Positions 38,632 to 48,457 of a stretch of 64,000 nucleotides of DNA are shown one piece after another. The position numbers were made by a program, and so were the translations under genes. The notes under the pieces are model-generated. The model made no database searches. It was not told the DNA's origin and saw nothing but the letters and a program-made list of their open reading frames with translations. Positions within the stretch are counted from its first letter, which is position 1. Each line of letters opens with the position of its first letter. Source of the stretch: Devosia sp. FKR38 (GTDB lineage Bacteria; Pseudomonadota; Alphaproteobacteria; Rhizobiales; Devosiaceae); contig NZ_STGC01000005.1 in NCBI RefSeq assembly GCF_005222805.1, positions 2,375,256-2,439,255 on the forward strand, written 5' to 3'.

Positions 38632-40479
38632 ATGAAGTTCGCCCCCCTCCTCGCCCTTGGCCTGCTGCTCGGCCTGGCCGCCCCCGCCCTGGCGCAGACC
38701 AAGCCCGGCGTTTGGAGCCATGCCTTCACCATGCAGGGCGAACCCAAATATCCCGAGGGCTTTGCTCATTTCGATTACGTCAATCCCGACGCCCCCAAGA
38801 CGGGCACCGTGCGCATGGGCGATATGGGCGGCTTTGATACCTTCAACCCCATCCTGCCCAAGGGCGAGGCCGCGGGCGGCCTGGGCCTCGTCTACGAGAC
38901 GCTGCTCACGCCCTCGCTGGATGAGAACAACACCTATTATGGCCTTCTGGCCAAAAGCCTGATGATCGCGCCCGACTATAGCGCCGTCACCTTCCGCATC
39001 GACCCCGCCGCCGAATGGCAGGATGGCGAACCCGTCACCGCCGAGGATGTCGTCTGGTCCTTCGACAAGGCGCGCGAGCTCAATCCCAATTCTGCGCAAT
39101 ACTACGCCGATATCACCAAGGCCGAGGTCACCGCGCCCGGCGAGGTCACCTTCAGCTTCTCCAAGACCGACAATCGCGAACTGCCCCTCATCTTGGGCCA
39201 GCTTTCCGTGCTGCCCCAGCATTGGTGGGAAGGCACCGATGCCAAGGGCGCCAAGCGCGATATCGGCCAGTCGACGCTGGAAAAGCCCATGGGCTCGGGC
39301 GCTTACGAGCTGGCCAGCTTCGACGCCGGTCGCACCATCACCTACAAGCGCCGCGCCGATTATTGGGGCGCCACCCAGCCCACCCAGGTCGGCACCGATA
39401 ATTTCGACGAATACCGCATCGAGTATTTCCTCGATCTGACCGTGCAGTTCGAGGCCTTCAAGGGCGACCAGTTCGACTGGTGGAGCGAGAACCAGGCGCG
39501 CCGCTGGGCCACCGCCTATGATTTCCCTGCTGTTGCCGATGGCCGCGTCATCAAGGAGCTCTTCCCCCAGGACTATGCCGGCAGCGGCGTGATGGTTGGC
39601 TTCGTGCCCAATATGCGGCGCGACACGTTCAAGGACGAGCGCGTGCGCGAGGCGCTCAACTATGCCTTCAATTTCGAGGAGCTGAGCAACACGCTGTTCT
39701 TCGGCCAGTATGACCGCATCGACAGCTATTTCTTCGGCCTGCCGTTCCGCTCCAGCGGTCTGCCCGAAGGCCAGGAGCTCGACATCCTCAATTCGGTCAA
39801 GGATCTGGTGCCGCCCTCGGTCTTTACCGAGCCCTATACCAATCCGGTCGGTGGCGATTCCACCAAGCTGCGCGAAAACCTGCGCACCGCGCTGAACCTG
39901 CTCAGCGAGGCCGGCTACAAGCTCGATGGCACCCGCTTGGTCGATGCCAGCGGCACCCAGCTGAGCTTTGAGATCCTGCTCAATGGCCCCACCATCGAGC
40001 CGGTGGCCGCCAATCTGGTGGCCAATCTGGCCCTCATCGGTGTCGAGGCCAAGGTGCGCTCGGTCGATAGCCCGCAATATATCAACCGCGTCCGCAGCTA
40101 TGACTACGATGTGATCTACACCGGCTGGAGCCAGTCCTTCTCGCCGGGCAATGAGCAGCGCTATTTCTTTGGCTCCGAAAGCGTCGACAAGGAAGGCGCG
40201 CAGAACTATGCCGGCATTGCCGACAAGGGCGTCGATGCCTTGATCGAACAGCTCATCGCCGCCAAGGACCGTCCCACCCAGGAAGCCGCGGTCAAGGCGC
40301 TCGATCGCGTGTTGCTGCACCATCACTATCTGGTGCCCAGCTATACCCTGCGCAACACGCGTGCCGCCCGCTGGGATCGCTTCAGCCACCCCGAGAACCT
40401 GCCGGAATTCTCCTCGGGCTTCCCCTCCATCTGGTGGTACGACGCCGAAAAAGCCGCCAAGACCGGCGGGGCGCAGTAA
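38632..40479 (+). CDS. yejA: Extracellular peptide-binding protein YejA
   Basis: This 615-residue family-5 binding protein has a signal peptide ('LLALGLLLGLAAPALAQ', cleavage near residue 22), then 'AHFDYVNPDAPKTGTVRMG' and 'DTFNPILPKGEAAGGLGLVY'. It also shows the cluster signature 'WQDGEPVTAEDVVWSFDKA' near 130. YejA delivers peptides or microcin C-like compounds to YejBEF. No immunity or microcin synthesis genes are nearby, so general peptide uptake is the likely role. Confidence 0.92.
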   Translation: MKFAPLLALGLLLGLAAPALAQTKPGVWSHAFTMQGEPKYPEGFAHFDYVNPDAPKTGTVRMGDMGGFDTFNPILPKGEAAGGLGLVYETLLTPSLDENNTYYGLLAKSLMIAPDYSAVTFRIDPAAEWQDGEPVTAEDVVWSFDKARELNPNSAQYYADITKAEVTAPGEVTFSFSKTDNRELPLILGQLSVLPQHWWEGTDAKGAKRDIGQSTLEKPMGSGAYELASFDAGRTITYKRRADYWGATQPTQVGTDNFDEYRIEYFLDLTVQFEAFKGDQFDWWSENQARRWATAYDFPAVADGRVIKELFPQDYAGSGVMVGFVPNMRRDTFKDERVREALNYAFNFEELSNTLFFGQYDRIDSYFFGLPFRSSGLPEGQELDILNSVKDLVPPSVFTEPYTNPVGGDSTKLRENLRTALNLLSEAGYKLDGTRLVDASGTQLSFEILLNGPTIEPVAANLVANLALIGVEAKVRSVDSPQYINRVRSYDYDVIYTGWSQSFSPGNEQRYFFGSESVDKEGAQNYAGIADKGVDALIEQLIAAKDRPTQEAAVKALDRVLLHHHYLVPSYTLRNTRAARWDRFSHPENLPEFSSGFPSIWWYDAEKAAKTGGAQ

Positions 40480-40501
40480 ACCCCGATCCAGCAGTCATCC
40501 T

Positions 40502-40521
40502 CCTCCCCCTTCAGGGGGAGG
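40502..40521. repeat. C/G-rich palindrome after yejA
   Basis: CCTCCCCCT and AGGGGGAGG form a perfect nine-base-pair stem around two bases, followed by 'TCGGGTGGGGG'. It separates the convergent yejA and methyltransferase genes and may act as a shared terminator. It is a single copy of the element paired at 29594-29679. Confidence 0.65.
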
Positions 40522-40554
40522 TCGGGTGGGGGAACTGGCCCAATCCAGATCGCC

Positions 40555-41157
40555 CTAATCGGGCTTGCGCGCCACCAGATCGATCAGCGCCGACGGCCCC
40601 GCATGAGCAATGCCTTCGGTCAGTTCAGCGTCATAGCTCTCGAGCACCAGGATTTCGAGCGCGGCAAACCGCGCCCGCAGCAGCTCTTCGGTGTAGAGAT
40701 TTTCCACCTGCGACGGCCCGCCGGTACCATAGCCCAATTGCTCGGGCCGATAGCCTTCCAGCAGCAGTAGCCCGCCGGGCTTGAGCGTCCGCACCATGCC
40801 CGCGAACATGGCGTCCCGCAGTGCTGGCGGGGCAAACTGGATGAAGATCGCCGCCACGACATCAAACGCCGCCTCGGGCCAGCCATAGGCCCCTATATCG
40901 AGGCATTGGGTGCGCAGGTTCACGCCCCGCCGTGCCGCCAGCTTGTCTGCCTTGGCCAGTCCCACCGGCGAGGCATCGATCGACAGCACATCCAGCCCTC
41001 GCTCGGCCAGGAACACCCCATTGCGCCCCTCACCATCGGCCACCGCCAGCGCCGTACCGCCCGCCTGTAGCCGGTCGGCCTGGCGCGCCAGAAAGCCATT
41101 GGGCGCCTCCCCGAACACATAGCCGTCCTGGCTGTAGCGATCATCCCAGAAACTCAT
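40555..41157 (-). CDS. Class I SAM-dependent methyltransferase (TehB-like)
   Basis: This 200-residue protein has 'FWDDRYSQDGYVFGEAPNGFL' at the N-terminus and 'GGTALAVADGEGRNGVFLAE' near 38, the SAM-binding loop with Asp-Gly-Glu-Gly. 'VLSIDASPVGLAKADKLA' and 'VVAAIFIQFAPP' follow. This subgroup is often annotated tellurite-resistance TehB-like or thiol methyltransferase; the substrate is unknown. The ATG at 41157 has GGAAAGG upstream. Confidence 0.85.
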   Translation of the reverse strand: MSFWDDRYSQDGYVFGEAPNGFLARQADRLQAGGTALAVADGEGRNGVFLAERGLDVLSIDASPVGLAKADKLAARRGVNLRTQCLDIGAYGWPEAAFDVVAAIFIQFAPPALRDAMFAGMVRTLKPGGLLLLEGYRPEQLGYGTGGPSQVENLYTEELLRARFAALEILVLESYDAELTEGIAHAGPSALIDLVARKPD

Positions 41158-41295
41158 GGCCTGCCTTTCCGCCTCTGCATCCGCCAACCATAGCGCGCCC
41201 CTTGCGCCCTTTACCATTGCTGCGGCGCCGCAGGCGGTAACCTTTCGCGCAGCCCTGCGAATGACCAGCCAGCAGACCCTTCTGGAGATCGCACC

Positions 41296-41994
41296 ATGTC
41301 GTCCCACCTGCCCGCCTCAATTGCGTTGGCGCTTGTCGCCCTCGCCGCCTTCGCTGGTCCCACAGCCGCCCAATCCCGGCCCGCTACCGTGGTTGAGCTC
41401 TTCACCAGCCAGGGCTGCTCGTCCTGCCCGCCGGCCAATGCCAATCTCATCACCCTCAGCCAGCGCCCTGACGTGCTGACCCTGAGCTATGCGGTGACCT
41501 ATTGGGATCGCCTGGGCTGGAAGGATATCTTCAGCAAGCCCGAGTTCACTGATCGCCAGGTGGTCTATGAACCGGCCCTCGACCAATTCGGTCCCTATAC
41601 GCCGCAGATGGTGATCAACGGCGCCAGCACGGCGGTGGGCAATCACCTCGATCAGGTGGAGACCCTCATTGCCACCACCCCCAGGCTTGGCGGCCCCGAG
41701 CTCACACTCGCGGACAATCGCCTGCGCCTGGGCGCCGGCACCGCGCCCGACGCCGGGGCCGACATCTGGCAGGTGAGCTATGATCCCACCACGGTGGAGG
41801 TCGAAGTGCCACGCGGCGAAAATGCCGGCCGCACCCTGGCCCATACCCATGTCGTGCATGATCTGGTCCATCTCGGCCGTTGGACCGGCGCCGCGCAGGA
41901 GACCACGCTCACCCCACCGCCTGAAGGGTTGCGCACCGCCATCCTGCTGCAGCAGGTCAATGGCGGCCCGATTCTGGCGGCAGTCACCGACTAG
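41296..41994 (+). CDS. DUF1223 thioredoxin-fold secreted protein
   Basis: This 232-residue protein has a signal peptide (cleavage near 'TAAQS', residue 26). A thioredoxin-like start follows, 'VVELFTSQGCSSCPPANANL', with CSSC as the probable redox motif. Further blocks are 'AVTYWDRLGWKDIFSKPEFT', 'YTPQMVINGA' and 'HDLVHLGRW'. DUF1223 proteins are widespread in proteobacteria; an exported redox or oxidoreductase-chaperone role is inferred from the fold. It converges with tamB, with a 12-base gap. Confidence 0.87.
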   Translation: MSSHLPASIALALVALAAFAGPTAAQSRPATVVELFTSQGCSSCPPANANLITLSQRPDVLTLSYAVTYWDRLGWKDIFSKPEFTDRQVVYEPALDQFGPYTPQMVINGASTAVGNHLDQVETLIATTPRLGGPELTLADNRLRLGAGTAPDAGADIWQVSYDPTTVEVEVPRGENAGRTLAHTHVVHDLVHLGRWTGAAQETTLTPPPEGLRTAILLQQVNGGPILAAVTD

Positions 41995-42006
41995 CGGGAC
42001 TGCTGA

Positions 42007-45000
42007 CTAGTAGTCGCGCTCATAGAACACGCCCAGGCTCGAATTGCCGTTCTGGCTGGCGGCGCCGGTCACCTTGAGGTCGTCGGTGACATCGAGGTTG
42101 ATCGTCACCTTGCTCTGCCCGCCGGCCCCGGCCTGTACGCCCAGATAGACATTGTCCTGGATATAGGTGCCGGCCTGCACGGCCACATTGCCCTTGTCGT
42201 CGGTCACCACATCGAGGTCCGCCAGGCCCGCTGCGCCGCGCAGGCTGTCCACCAGCCCATTGCCGCCGCCGCCCACCAGTTCGGCCGCCGCCCCGGCAAG
42301 CTTGGCCAATTGCAGCGGCGACAGTTCGCCCATTGAGCGCTTGAAGATCAGCCGGCTCAGCACTTCATCCTGCGGCAGCATGGGGCTCGATGAAAAACTC
42401 ACATCGATGGCCGATGCCCGGCCAGAAACCGTCACGAACACCGTAATGTCATCACCCTGGGTCCGCGCCACCAGGTTCAGCACCGGGTCGAGATCGCCCA
42501 CCAGCGTCACCGTGCCGGAGTCAAACGTCACGCGCTGGCCCAGGATGGCCAGGCGCCCGCGATTGAGCGAGAAGGCGCCCACCGGCTGGATATTGCCGAT
42601 CGGTCCGGTGATGCGCACCGAGCCACCCACTTCGGCATCGAGCCCGCGCCCGCGGATGAAGATCTGGTTGGGCGCATTGACCATCACATCGAGCACCACG
42701 CCCTTGGGCCGGTTCTGTGGGATCGGCGCGCCGCTGCGGTCATCGATCCGCGCCCGCTCCAGCGTCTGTTCCACCGCCTTGGGCGTGCCCACATGATCGA
42801 CCGCGATCAGCGCTGCCCCGCCGCCGAAATTCTCCGGCACAGTAATGTCGGCCTTTTCCACCTGCACGGTGCCCGCCAACAGCGGCGAGCCCGTCAGATT
42901 GCCCGTCAGCGCCAAATCGCCCGACAGCGTCGCCACGAACAGATTGCCATCGGCATAGCGGGTGCCATTGAGCCCGATGCGCACATCGGCCGGGAAGCCG
43001 CCGCTGAGCCCCACGCTGCCCGATGCCGACACCGATCCGCCCGTCGACAGGTTCGCACTCATCTGCTCAATGCGCAGGCTGGTACCATCCAGCCGCGCCG
43101 CGGCGGCAATGCCTTCAAGCCGCAGGTTGAGTTCGGGATCGACATAGCCCGCGCCGCTGGTCGTCAGCCGCCCGCCATATTGCGGCGCCGCCAGCGACCC
43201 GCTCAGCTGCGCCTCGACATTAATAACGCCGCTCAGCTGGCCGCCTCGATCGGCCACAAAGCGATTGCCCAGCGCCAGCGGCGCCGATCCACTCAATGCG
43301 ACATTGAGCCCATTTCCGCTCAGCGGAATACTGCCCGAACCCTTGACCGACAGCCCGCCCTGGCCCTGCGCCGTCAGCGACGCCAGCGTCACGCTGTTGT
43401 TGGCATAGCTGCCGCTCGCCGCCAGCGTCAGCGGCGCAATGCCAAACTCGCTGATCGCCGCTGCATTGATGCCATCGGCCCGTGCGGTGAATTGCACCTG
43501 CGGATTGCCGCCCGTGCCCGACACCTGCGCCTGGCCATTGACCGTGCCGGCCAGCTCAAGCGCCGGTATCACCGTATTGGCAATCGACAGCGGCAGCGCC
43601 GTCACATCGAGCGCTATATCGAGCGTCTCGCCCGCCGAACCTGTGGCCGTGATCGAGCCGGACCCCACATCGAACCGCACCGCATCGAGCGCCACACGCG
43701 AGCCGGCCACCTGCACCACCGTCGGCTGCGCCAACCGTGCCGCCAACTGGCCCTGCTGCAATTGCGCCCGGTCGAGCGCCAGGCGATAGCCGTCCGTCGT
43801 CGGCGTCAGCGCCCCGGCCACATCGACAGAGGTGCCGCCACTCAGCGCGGCCTGCGCGTCAAAGCTGGTCGTCTCGCCACTCTGGCTGGCCTTGGCCGCC
43901 AACGTCTCGATGTCGAGCCCCGCAGCCGCCACGCCACGCGCATTGATCGCGCCATTGACCATGGGCACGCCGAAGAGATCGCCCACCTGCGCCGACACAT
44001 CCGCCGCGGCCACCGCAATGTCATTGACCTTGAGGCCGCTGACATCGGCGCGGATAGTAGCGCTCTGCTTGGCGCCATCGGGCGCCAGCGTGAGGTCAGA
44101 ATTGATTGCGCCCTGCGCATCGAGCAGCGCCAGTGCCGCCGCCACCGACACATCAGGTGACACCACGCTCAGCCCGCCATCGATCAGCCCGGTCAGCACC
44201 GTGCGCGTCAGCCCGCCGCTGATCCGCGTGCTCGCCGCCTGGAAGTCGATATTGGCCAGCGCCTGGGTGGCCTCGGTCACATTGACATCAGCAACCAGGC
44301 TCGTGCGATGCCCGTCCAGTCCCGCGCCACCATTGATCTTGCCCACCAGCCCGGCCTTGCTGACCTGCCCGGCAAAGCCCAGCGCCCCGTCGCGCAATGC
44401 CCGCCCGGCCAGCGCGCCCTCGGCCACCTTGGCGTCGAGCGCCAGATTGATAATCCCGTCAGTGCCCTTGGCGGTGCCGACCACCGACAGCGCGCCCTTG
44501 GCCTGGTTGGACAGCAGCGCCAGATCGCTGAGATCGAGCGTGAAGCCGAAATCGGCCACGGCATTGGAATAGGTGCCGTCTGCCAGCACCTGCAATTGCT
44601 GATTGGCGATGCGGAACTGGTCGGCGGTCAGCCCGGTCTCGTCGCGCGCCACCCGCCCGGTGAGCTTGACCGTGCCCTTGAGCAGCCCATCGGCAAGGGC
44701 ATCATCGATCGCCAAATTCGCGCCCGTGCCATCCAGCGTCAGGTTGAAGCCACCGGTCAGCGGCGCAATCGTGCCCTTGGCTTTCAGCGACAACCCGCCA
44801 TCGAGGTTCCGCCCCGCCAACCCCGAGAACGGCGCAATGCTCGCGGTCTCAACGCCAATGTCGCCGCTGAAATCCAGCCCGTCGAGCTGGCCCGACAGCG
44901 CCGCCGTCAGCACGCCGCCCACCACGCGCAGCTGCGCCAGCTGCACCGGCTTGCCGGCTTCATAAAGCCCCGCCACCCCGATGCCGATGCTCTGCCCCAA

Positions 45001-46329
45001 GGCCGCCTCGATCTCCGGGCTCGCCGCAATGCCGCTCAGCGCGCCGTCGCCATTAAAGGTCACCATGCGCCTGGTCGGATCGTCCAGCGCGCTGGCCACG
45101 CCGCCGGCTTTGAGGCTCAGCGTCTGCGCGGCAAAGCCCGGCTGGGCAAAGCCGCTCACCGTCACATCGCTGCTCCAGTCCTGCGGGCCGCTGTCAGCCG
45201 TGCCGCCGAAATTGACATTGACCAGGGCCGCATCCACCCGCTTTGCCCCGCCGGGAACCGGCAGGAGCACGCTGCCACCAGCCGGATCGGCCACGCGCGC
45301 CGTCAGCGATAGCTGCCGCAGGAAATTGTCTGCCGTGGTCTGCGCCGAAGCCTGCAGCGAGAGCTGACCGCCGCTCAGGCGCAGGCTGCTGATATCGAGC
45401 CCACCTGCCGCACGCACCAGCGCATTGGCGCTCAGCGCCGTCTCGTCGCCAAAGAACGGGCGATAGGCCTCGGCGACCAGGCTCGACAGCGGCCCATGCA
45501 GATCGGCCGAAATCGCAAAACCCTCGGCCTGCTGCTGCACAGTGGCCGCCCCGCTCAGCGCCGTCACGCCATTGGCCTTGAGCTCCAGCGTCGTCTGCAG
45601 ATCCGCCACAGGTCCCTTGCCGGTCAGGCTCAGCGTCACCGCCGGCTTGTTCTCGATGCTGAGCAGATTGGCCAGCACACCATTTTCTGGCTCCACCAGC
45701 GATAGCGCGATGTCGACGCTACTGTCGGCCCGCGTATACGCCAGATCGAGATCCAGATTGCCGCCGGGGCCATCAAGCCGGACCACATCCACCTTGGTGT
45801 CGAGGTTGCCGCCCTCAAGCGCAAATGCCCCCTCGACCGAGATCTCGGAACCCAGTCCGAATACGCTTTCTCCGAAGGTCACCTTCGGCACGCTCAGTTG
45901 CTGCAACACGATGGCTACCGGAAACTCCGGAATGCTGAGGCTCCCCGCCTCGGCCGGCGGCAGGTCCATCTGCTCGCTGGGCACCGCATTGCGCAGATAT
46001 TCGATGGAATCGGCGGTCAGCGAGCGCACTTCCAGCCGCCCGGTGAACAGCGCCGCCTGGTTCCAGTTCAGCCGCGCATTGCTCACGCGCAGCCAGACAC
46101 CCTTGTCATCGGAAATGGTGATCTCGCGCACCGATACATCCGAGCCGAGCGCGCCATCGATATTGGAGATGCGGATCTGCCGTTCGGGCGTCGAGAGCCG
46201 GTCCTGCACAAAGCTGGTGAGCCAGTCCTTCTGCTCGCTCTCGCTCATGGTCAGCACGTCTTGCGCCACCAGCGCCACCGGTGCCGCCAGCCCGCACACC
46301 AGCAGGACGATGATCCACAGCCGCCGCAT
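42007..46329 (-). CDS. tamB: Translocation and assembly module inner-membrane component TamB
   Basis: This 1440-residue protein has an N-terminal signal-anchor ('LWIIVLLVCGLAAPVALVAQ'), a very long repetitive beta-rich body of AsmA/YhdP-like character, and the conserved C-terminal DUF490 domain ('RGRGLDAEVGGSVRITGPIG', 'FSLNRGRLAILGQRVTFDSG', 'EVLSRLIFKRSMGELSPLQ'). TamB spans the periplasm, supports outer-membrane protein insertion with TamA, and belongs to a family implicated in phospholipid transport. Its start overlaps the tamA stop by one base. Confidence 0.93.
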   Translation of the reverse strand: MRRLWIIVLLVCGLAAPVALVAQDVLTMSESEQKDWLTSFVQDRLSTPERQIRISNIDGALGSDVSVREITISDDKGVWLRVSNARLNWNQAALFTGRLEVRSLTADSIEYLRNAVPSEQMDLPPAEAGSLSIPEFPVAIVLQQLSVPKVTFGESVFGLGSEISVEGAFALEGGNLDTKVDVVRLDGPGGNLDLDLAYTRADSSVDIALSLVEPENGVLANLLSIENKPAVTLSLTGKGPVADLQTTLELKANGVTALSGAATVQQQAEGFAISADLHGPLSSLVAEAYRPFFGDETALSANALVRAAGGLDISSLRLSGGQLSLQASAQTTADNFLRQLSLTARVADPAGGSVLLPVPGGAKRVDAALVNVNFGGTADSGPQDWSSDVTVSGFAQPGFAAQTLSLKAGGVASALDDPTRRMVTFNGDGALSGIAASPEIEAALGQSIGIGVAGLYEAGKPVQLAQLRVVGGVLTAALSGQLDGLDFSGDIGVETASIAPFSGLAGRNLDGGLSLKAKGTIAPLTGGFNLTLDGTGANLAIDDALADGLLKGTVKLTGRVARDETGLTADQFRIANQQLQVLADGTYSNAVADFGFTLDLSDLALLSNQAKGALSVVGTAKGTDGIINLALDAKVAEGALAGRALRDGALGFAGQVSKAGLVGKINGGAGLDGHRTSLVADVNVTEATQALANIDFQAASTRISGGLTRTVLTGLIDGGLSVVSPDVSVAAALALLDAQGAINSDLTLAPDGAKQSATIRADVSGLKVNDIAVAAADVSAQVGDLFGVPMVNGAINARGVAAAGLDIETLAAKASQSGETTSFDAQAALSGGTSVDVAGALTPTTDGYRLALDRAQLQQGQLAARLAQPTVVQVAGSRVALDAVRFDVGSGSITATGSAGETLDIALDVTALPLSIANTVIPALELAGTVNGQAQVSGTGGNPQVQFTARADGINAAAISEFGIAPLTLAASGSYANNSVTLASLTAQGQGGLSVKGSGSIPLSGNGLNVALSGSAPLALGNRFVADRGGQLSGVINVEAQLSGSLAAPQYGGRLTTSGAGYVDPELNLRLEGIAAAARLDGTSLRIEQMSANLSTGGSVSASGSVGLSGGFPADVRIGLNGTRYADGNLFVATLSGDLALTGNLTGSPLLAGTVQVEKADITVPENFGGGAALIAVDHVGTPKAVEQTLERARIDDRSGAPIPQNRPKGVVLDVMVNAPNQIFIRGRGLDAEVGGSVRITGPIGNIQPVGAFSLNRGRLAILGQRVTFDSGTVTLVGDLDPVLNLVARTQGDDITVFVTVSGRASAIDVSFSSSPMLPQDEVLSRLIFKRSMGELSPLQLAKLAGAAAELVGGGGNGLVDSLRGAAGLADLDVVTDDKGNVAVQAGTYIQDNVYLGVQAGAGGQSKVTINLDVTDDLKVTGAASQNGNSSLGVFYERDY

Positions 46330-48209
46330 CAGAACGCCTGCCCGATGCCGACATAGATGGCATAGTCAGGGTCGCCCGCCTTTTTGTTGAGCGGCACGGC
46401 CACATCAAGCCGCAGCGGCCCCAGGCCGGTGTAATAGCGCACGCCGGCGCCCGCGCCGATGCGCAGATCGGCCAGGCCGGGGAATACATCGGCCGCCACA
46501 TAGCCGCCGTCGACAAAGCCCACCACACCGATGTTTTCGGTCACCTTGGCGCGTGCTTCCAGCGATCCTTCCAGCAGATAGCGTCCGCCGGTCACCTTGC
46601 CCGCGCCATTGTCGACGCCGATGGACTTAAAGCCATAGCCGCGCACCGAGCCGCCGCCGCCGGCAAAGAACAGCCGGTCAGGCGGGATTTCCGCCAGGCT
46701 TGGCCCCAGCAGCACGCCGGCCTTGAGCCGCCCCGCCAGCACATAGGGGTCGTTCTCGCCAAAGCCAAAATATGTGCGCGCTTCCAGCGTCGCCCGCGCG
46801 GCGGCATTGCCGTAGCGCGCCTCATAGAACGGCTCGAGCGTGCCCTGCACATAAAAGCCGCGCGTCGCGTCGACCTTGTCGTTGCGGAAGTCGAAGATGC
46901 CGTCGCTATAGAGCCCGACAGTAGCGAAGTCGCGTGTGCCGAAACTGTCGTCGAACCGGTTGCGCTCGAACTGCGCCCCGCCCGACACCGTGATCTGGTC
47001 AGAGAAGAAATGGCTCAACCCCAGCTTTCCGCCGGCCGAGGTCTCCGTATAGGTCGGATAGACCGTGCGTTCCGCCGAAATGGCCGCCACCAGATCGGTG
47101 TCGGGCGTGAACACGCCTGGCTTGGTGAAGGTGCCGCCGAACATATAGTCGAACTTGGCCGTATCGATGGGAAAGCCAATGCTGGCCACGCGCGCATCGA
47201 GCCGCAGCCGTTCGGCCTGACCGAAGAGGTTCCGCCACAGGTGATAGCCTTCCAGCCCCAGCCCATCGATCGAGGCAAAGGTGGCGCCAAAGCCGAAGCG
47301 CGCGCCGGGCAGTTCCTGCACCATCAGGCTATAGGGCAGCAGCCCGTCGGCACCCACGGCATCGTCCGCTTCCAGCCGCGCCGCCCGGAACACCTCGAGC
47401 CGGTCGAGGCGCTTTTGCGCCCGCACCAGCGTGTCCGGATCATAGTCCTCGCCCACCACCAGCCCGGTCTGCCGCCGCACGAATTCGGGGTCCATGCGCT
47501 CGGTGCCCGTCACCGTCACATCGCCAAAGCCCGCCTTGGGGCCCGGCTGCACCGTGATGGTCACGTCAACGCTGTTGCTCTTGTGGTCGGCCACCACGTC
47601 GCGCGTGGCGATCTCGGCCTTTGGATAGCCCTGCTGCCGCCAGGCTTCCAGCGCCAGCGTTTCCGCCTTGAGGATCACACTCGAGCGCGCAATCTCGCCC
47701 GTGCCAAAGCCCTGCGATACAGGCAGCGGCACCTGGTCCCACGGGTCTGTCGTGGACATGGCCTGGTTGACGATATTGACGCTGTTGAAGCGGAACAGTG
47801 GACCGGGGTCCACCACCAGCGCCACATCCACCGGGTCGGGCAGATTGACGTCGGGCGCCAGCTTGGCCGCCTCCTGCCCGCCGACGCGGATGCTCACCGT
47901 GCCGCCGTAATAGCCTTCGTTATAGAGCGCCGCGACAATGCGGCGATAATCGCCCCGCGCCTTGGCCAATAGCCCCGCCGCGCCCGACGCCGGCTCACCC
48001 GCATCGGCCACCAGCGCGGAGGCATTGCGCACCACGCTCTCGAGCGTGCTGTCGGCATTGACCGTCACCACGACACGATAGGGCTGGGGATCGGCGATCA
48101 CCGCATCGGGGTCGACCGCACTGGCATCTTCGAACAGCTTGAGGCCAAACAGCTCGAACGCAGCCGCAGGGGCTGCGCCAAGCCCGAAACCGGCTGCCGC
48201 AACGCACAA
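46329..48209 (-). CDS. tamA: Outer-membrane assembly factor TamA (Omp85 family)
   Basis: This protein has three N-terminal POTRA-like repeats ('YRVVVTVNADSTLESVV', 'PLFRFNSVNIVNQ', 'GFGDVTVTGTERMDPEFVR') and a C-terminal Omp85 barrel ('FFAGGGGSVRGYGFKSIG' near 510, ending in Phe). It works with TamB. The only standard start codon in frame is the TTG at 48209. It gives a truncated-looking signal peptide with no basic start. The sequence further upstream, read in frame, looks like the rest of the signal peptide, so the true start may be a non-standard codon between 48218 and 48245. Confidence 0.9.
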   Translation of the reverse strand: MCVAAAGFGLGAAPAAAFELFGLKLFEDASAVDPDAVIADPQPYRVVVTVNADSTLESVVRNASALVADAGEPASGAAGLLAKARGDYRRIVAALYNEGYYGGTVSIRVGGQEAAKLAPDVNLPDPVDVALVVDPGPLFRFNSVNIVNQAMSTTDPWDQVPLPVSQGFGTGEIARSSVILKAETLALEAWRQQGYPKAEIATRDVVADHKSNSVDVTITVQPGPKAGFGDVTVTGTERMDPEFVRRQTGLVVGEDYDPDTLVRAQKRLDRLEVFRAARLEADDAVGADGLLPYSLMVQELPGARFGFGATFASIDGLGLEGYHLWRNLFGQAERLRLDARVASIGFPIDTAKFDYMFGGTFTKPGVFTPDTDLVAAISAERTVYPTYTETSAGGKLGLSHFFSDQITVSGGAQFERNRFDDSFGTRDFATVGLYSDGIFDFRNDKVDATRGFYVQGTLEPFYEARYGNAAARATLEARTYFGFGENDPYVLAGRLKAGVLLGPSLAEIPPDRLFFAGGGGSVRGYGFKSIGVDNGAGKVTGGRYLLEGSLEARAKVTENIGVVGFVDGGYVAADVFPGLADLRIGAGAGVRYYTGLGPLRLDVAVPLNKKAGDPDYAIYVGIGQAF

Positions 48210-48358
48210 GGCGCCAATACTCGTGACCAGACGCGCGATATGCAGTGGACCAGTTCCCGCCCGTTACGCTTAACCAGATGAGGCTCAAGCCGTTTTTAGC
48301 CTATTGGGACGCAACATTGCGTTAACGATGCGCCCCGCCTGCCGAGCAGACGTCATTT

Positions 48359-48386
48359 GGGGCGCACCTTAGGGCGTTTGCGCCCC
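48359..48386 (-). terminator. Possible terminator after macB
   Basis: GGGGCGC (48359-48365) and GCGCCCC (48380-48386) could pair across a 14-base loop in the 248-base gap between macB and tamA. No T-tract follows. The rest of the gap (48210-48457) probably holds the tamA promoter and has no gene that I can see. Confidence 0.3.
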
Positions 48387-48457
48387 GCCGCACAAGCAAG
48401 CACCGGGCCGGACTGGAAAATGTGATCGCCCTTACCGAGGTCAGACGACGCCAAAAC

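Noticed and set aside
40555-41157. The TehB-like methyltransferase as evidence of a tellurite-resistance operon
   Set aside because: No terA-D, tehA or other tellurite genes are adjacent, and this methyltransferase subgroup is common outside such operons.
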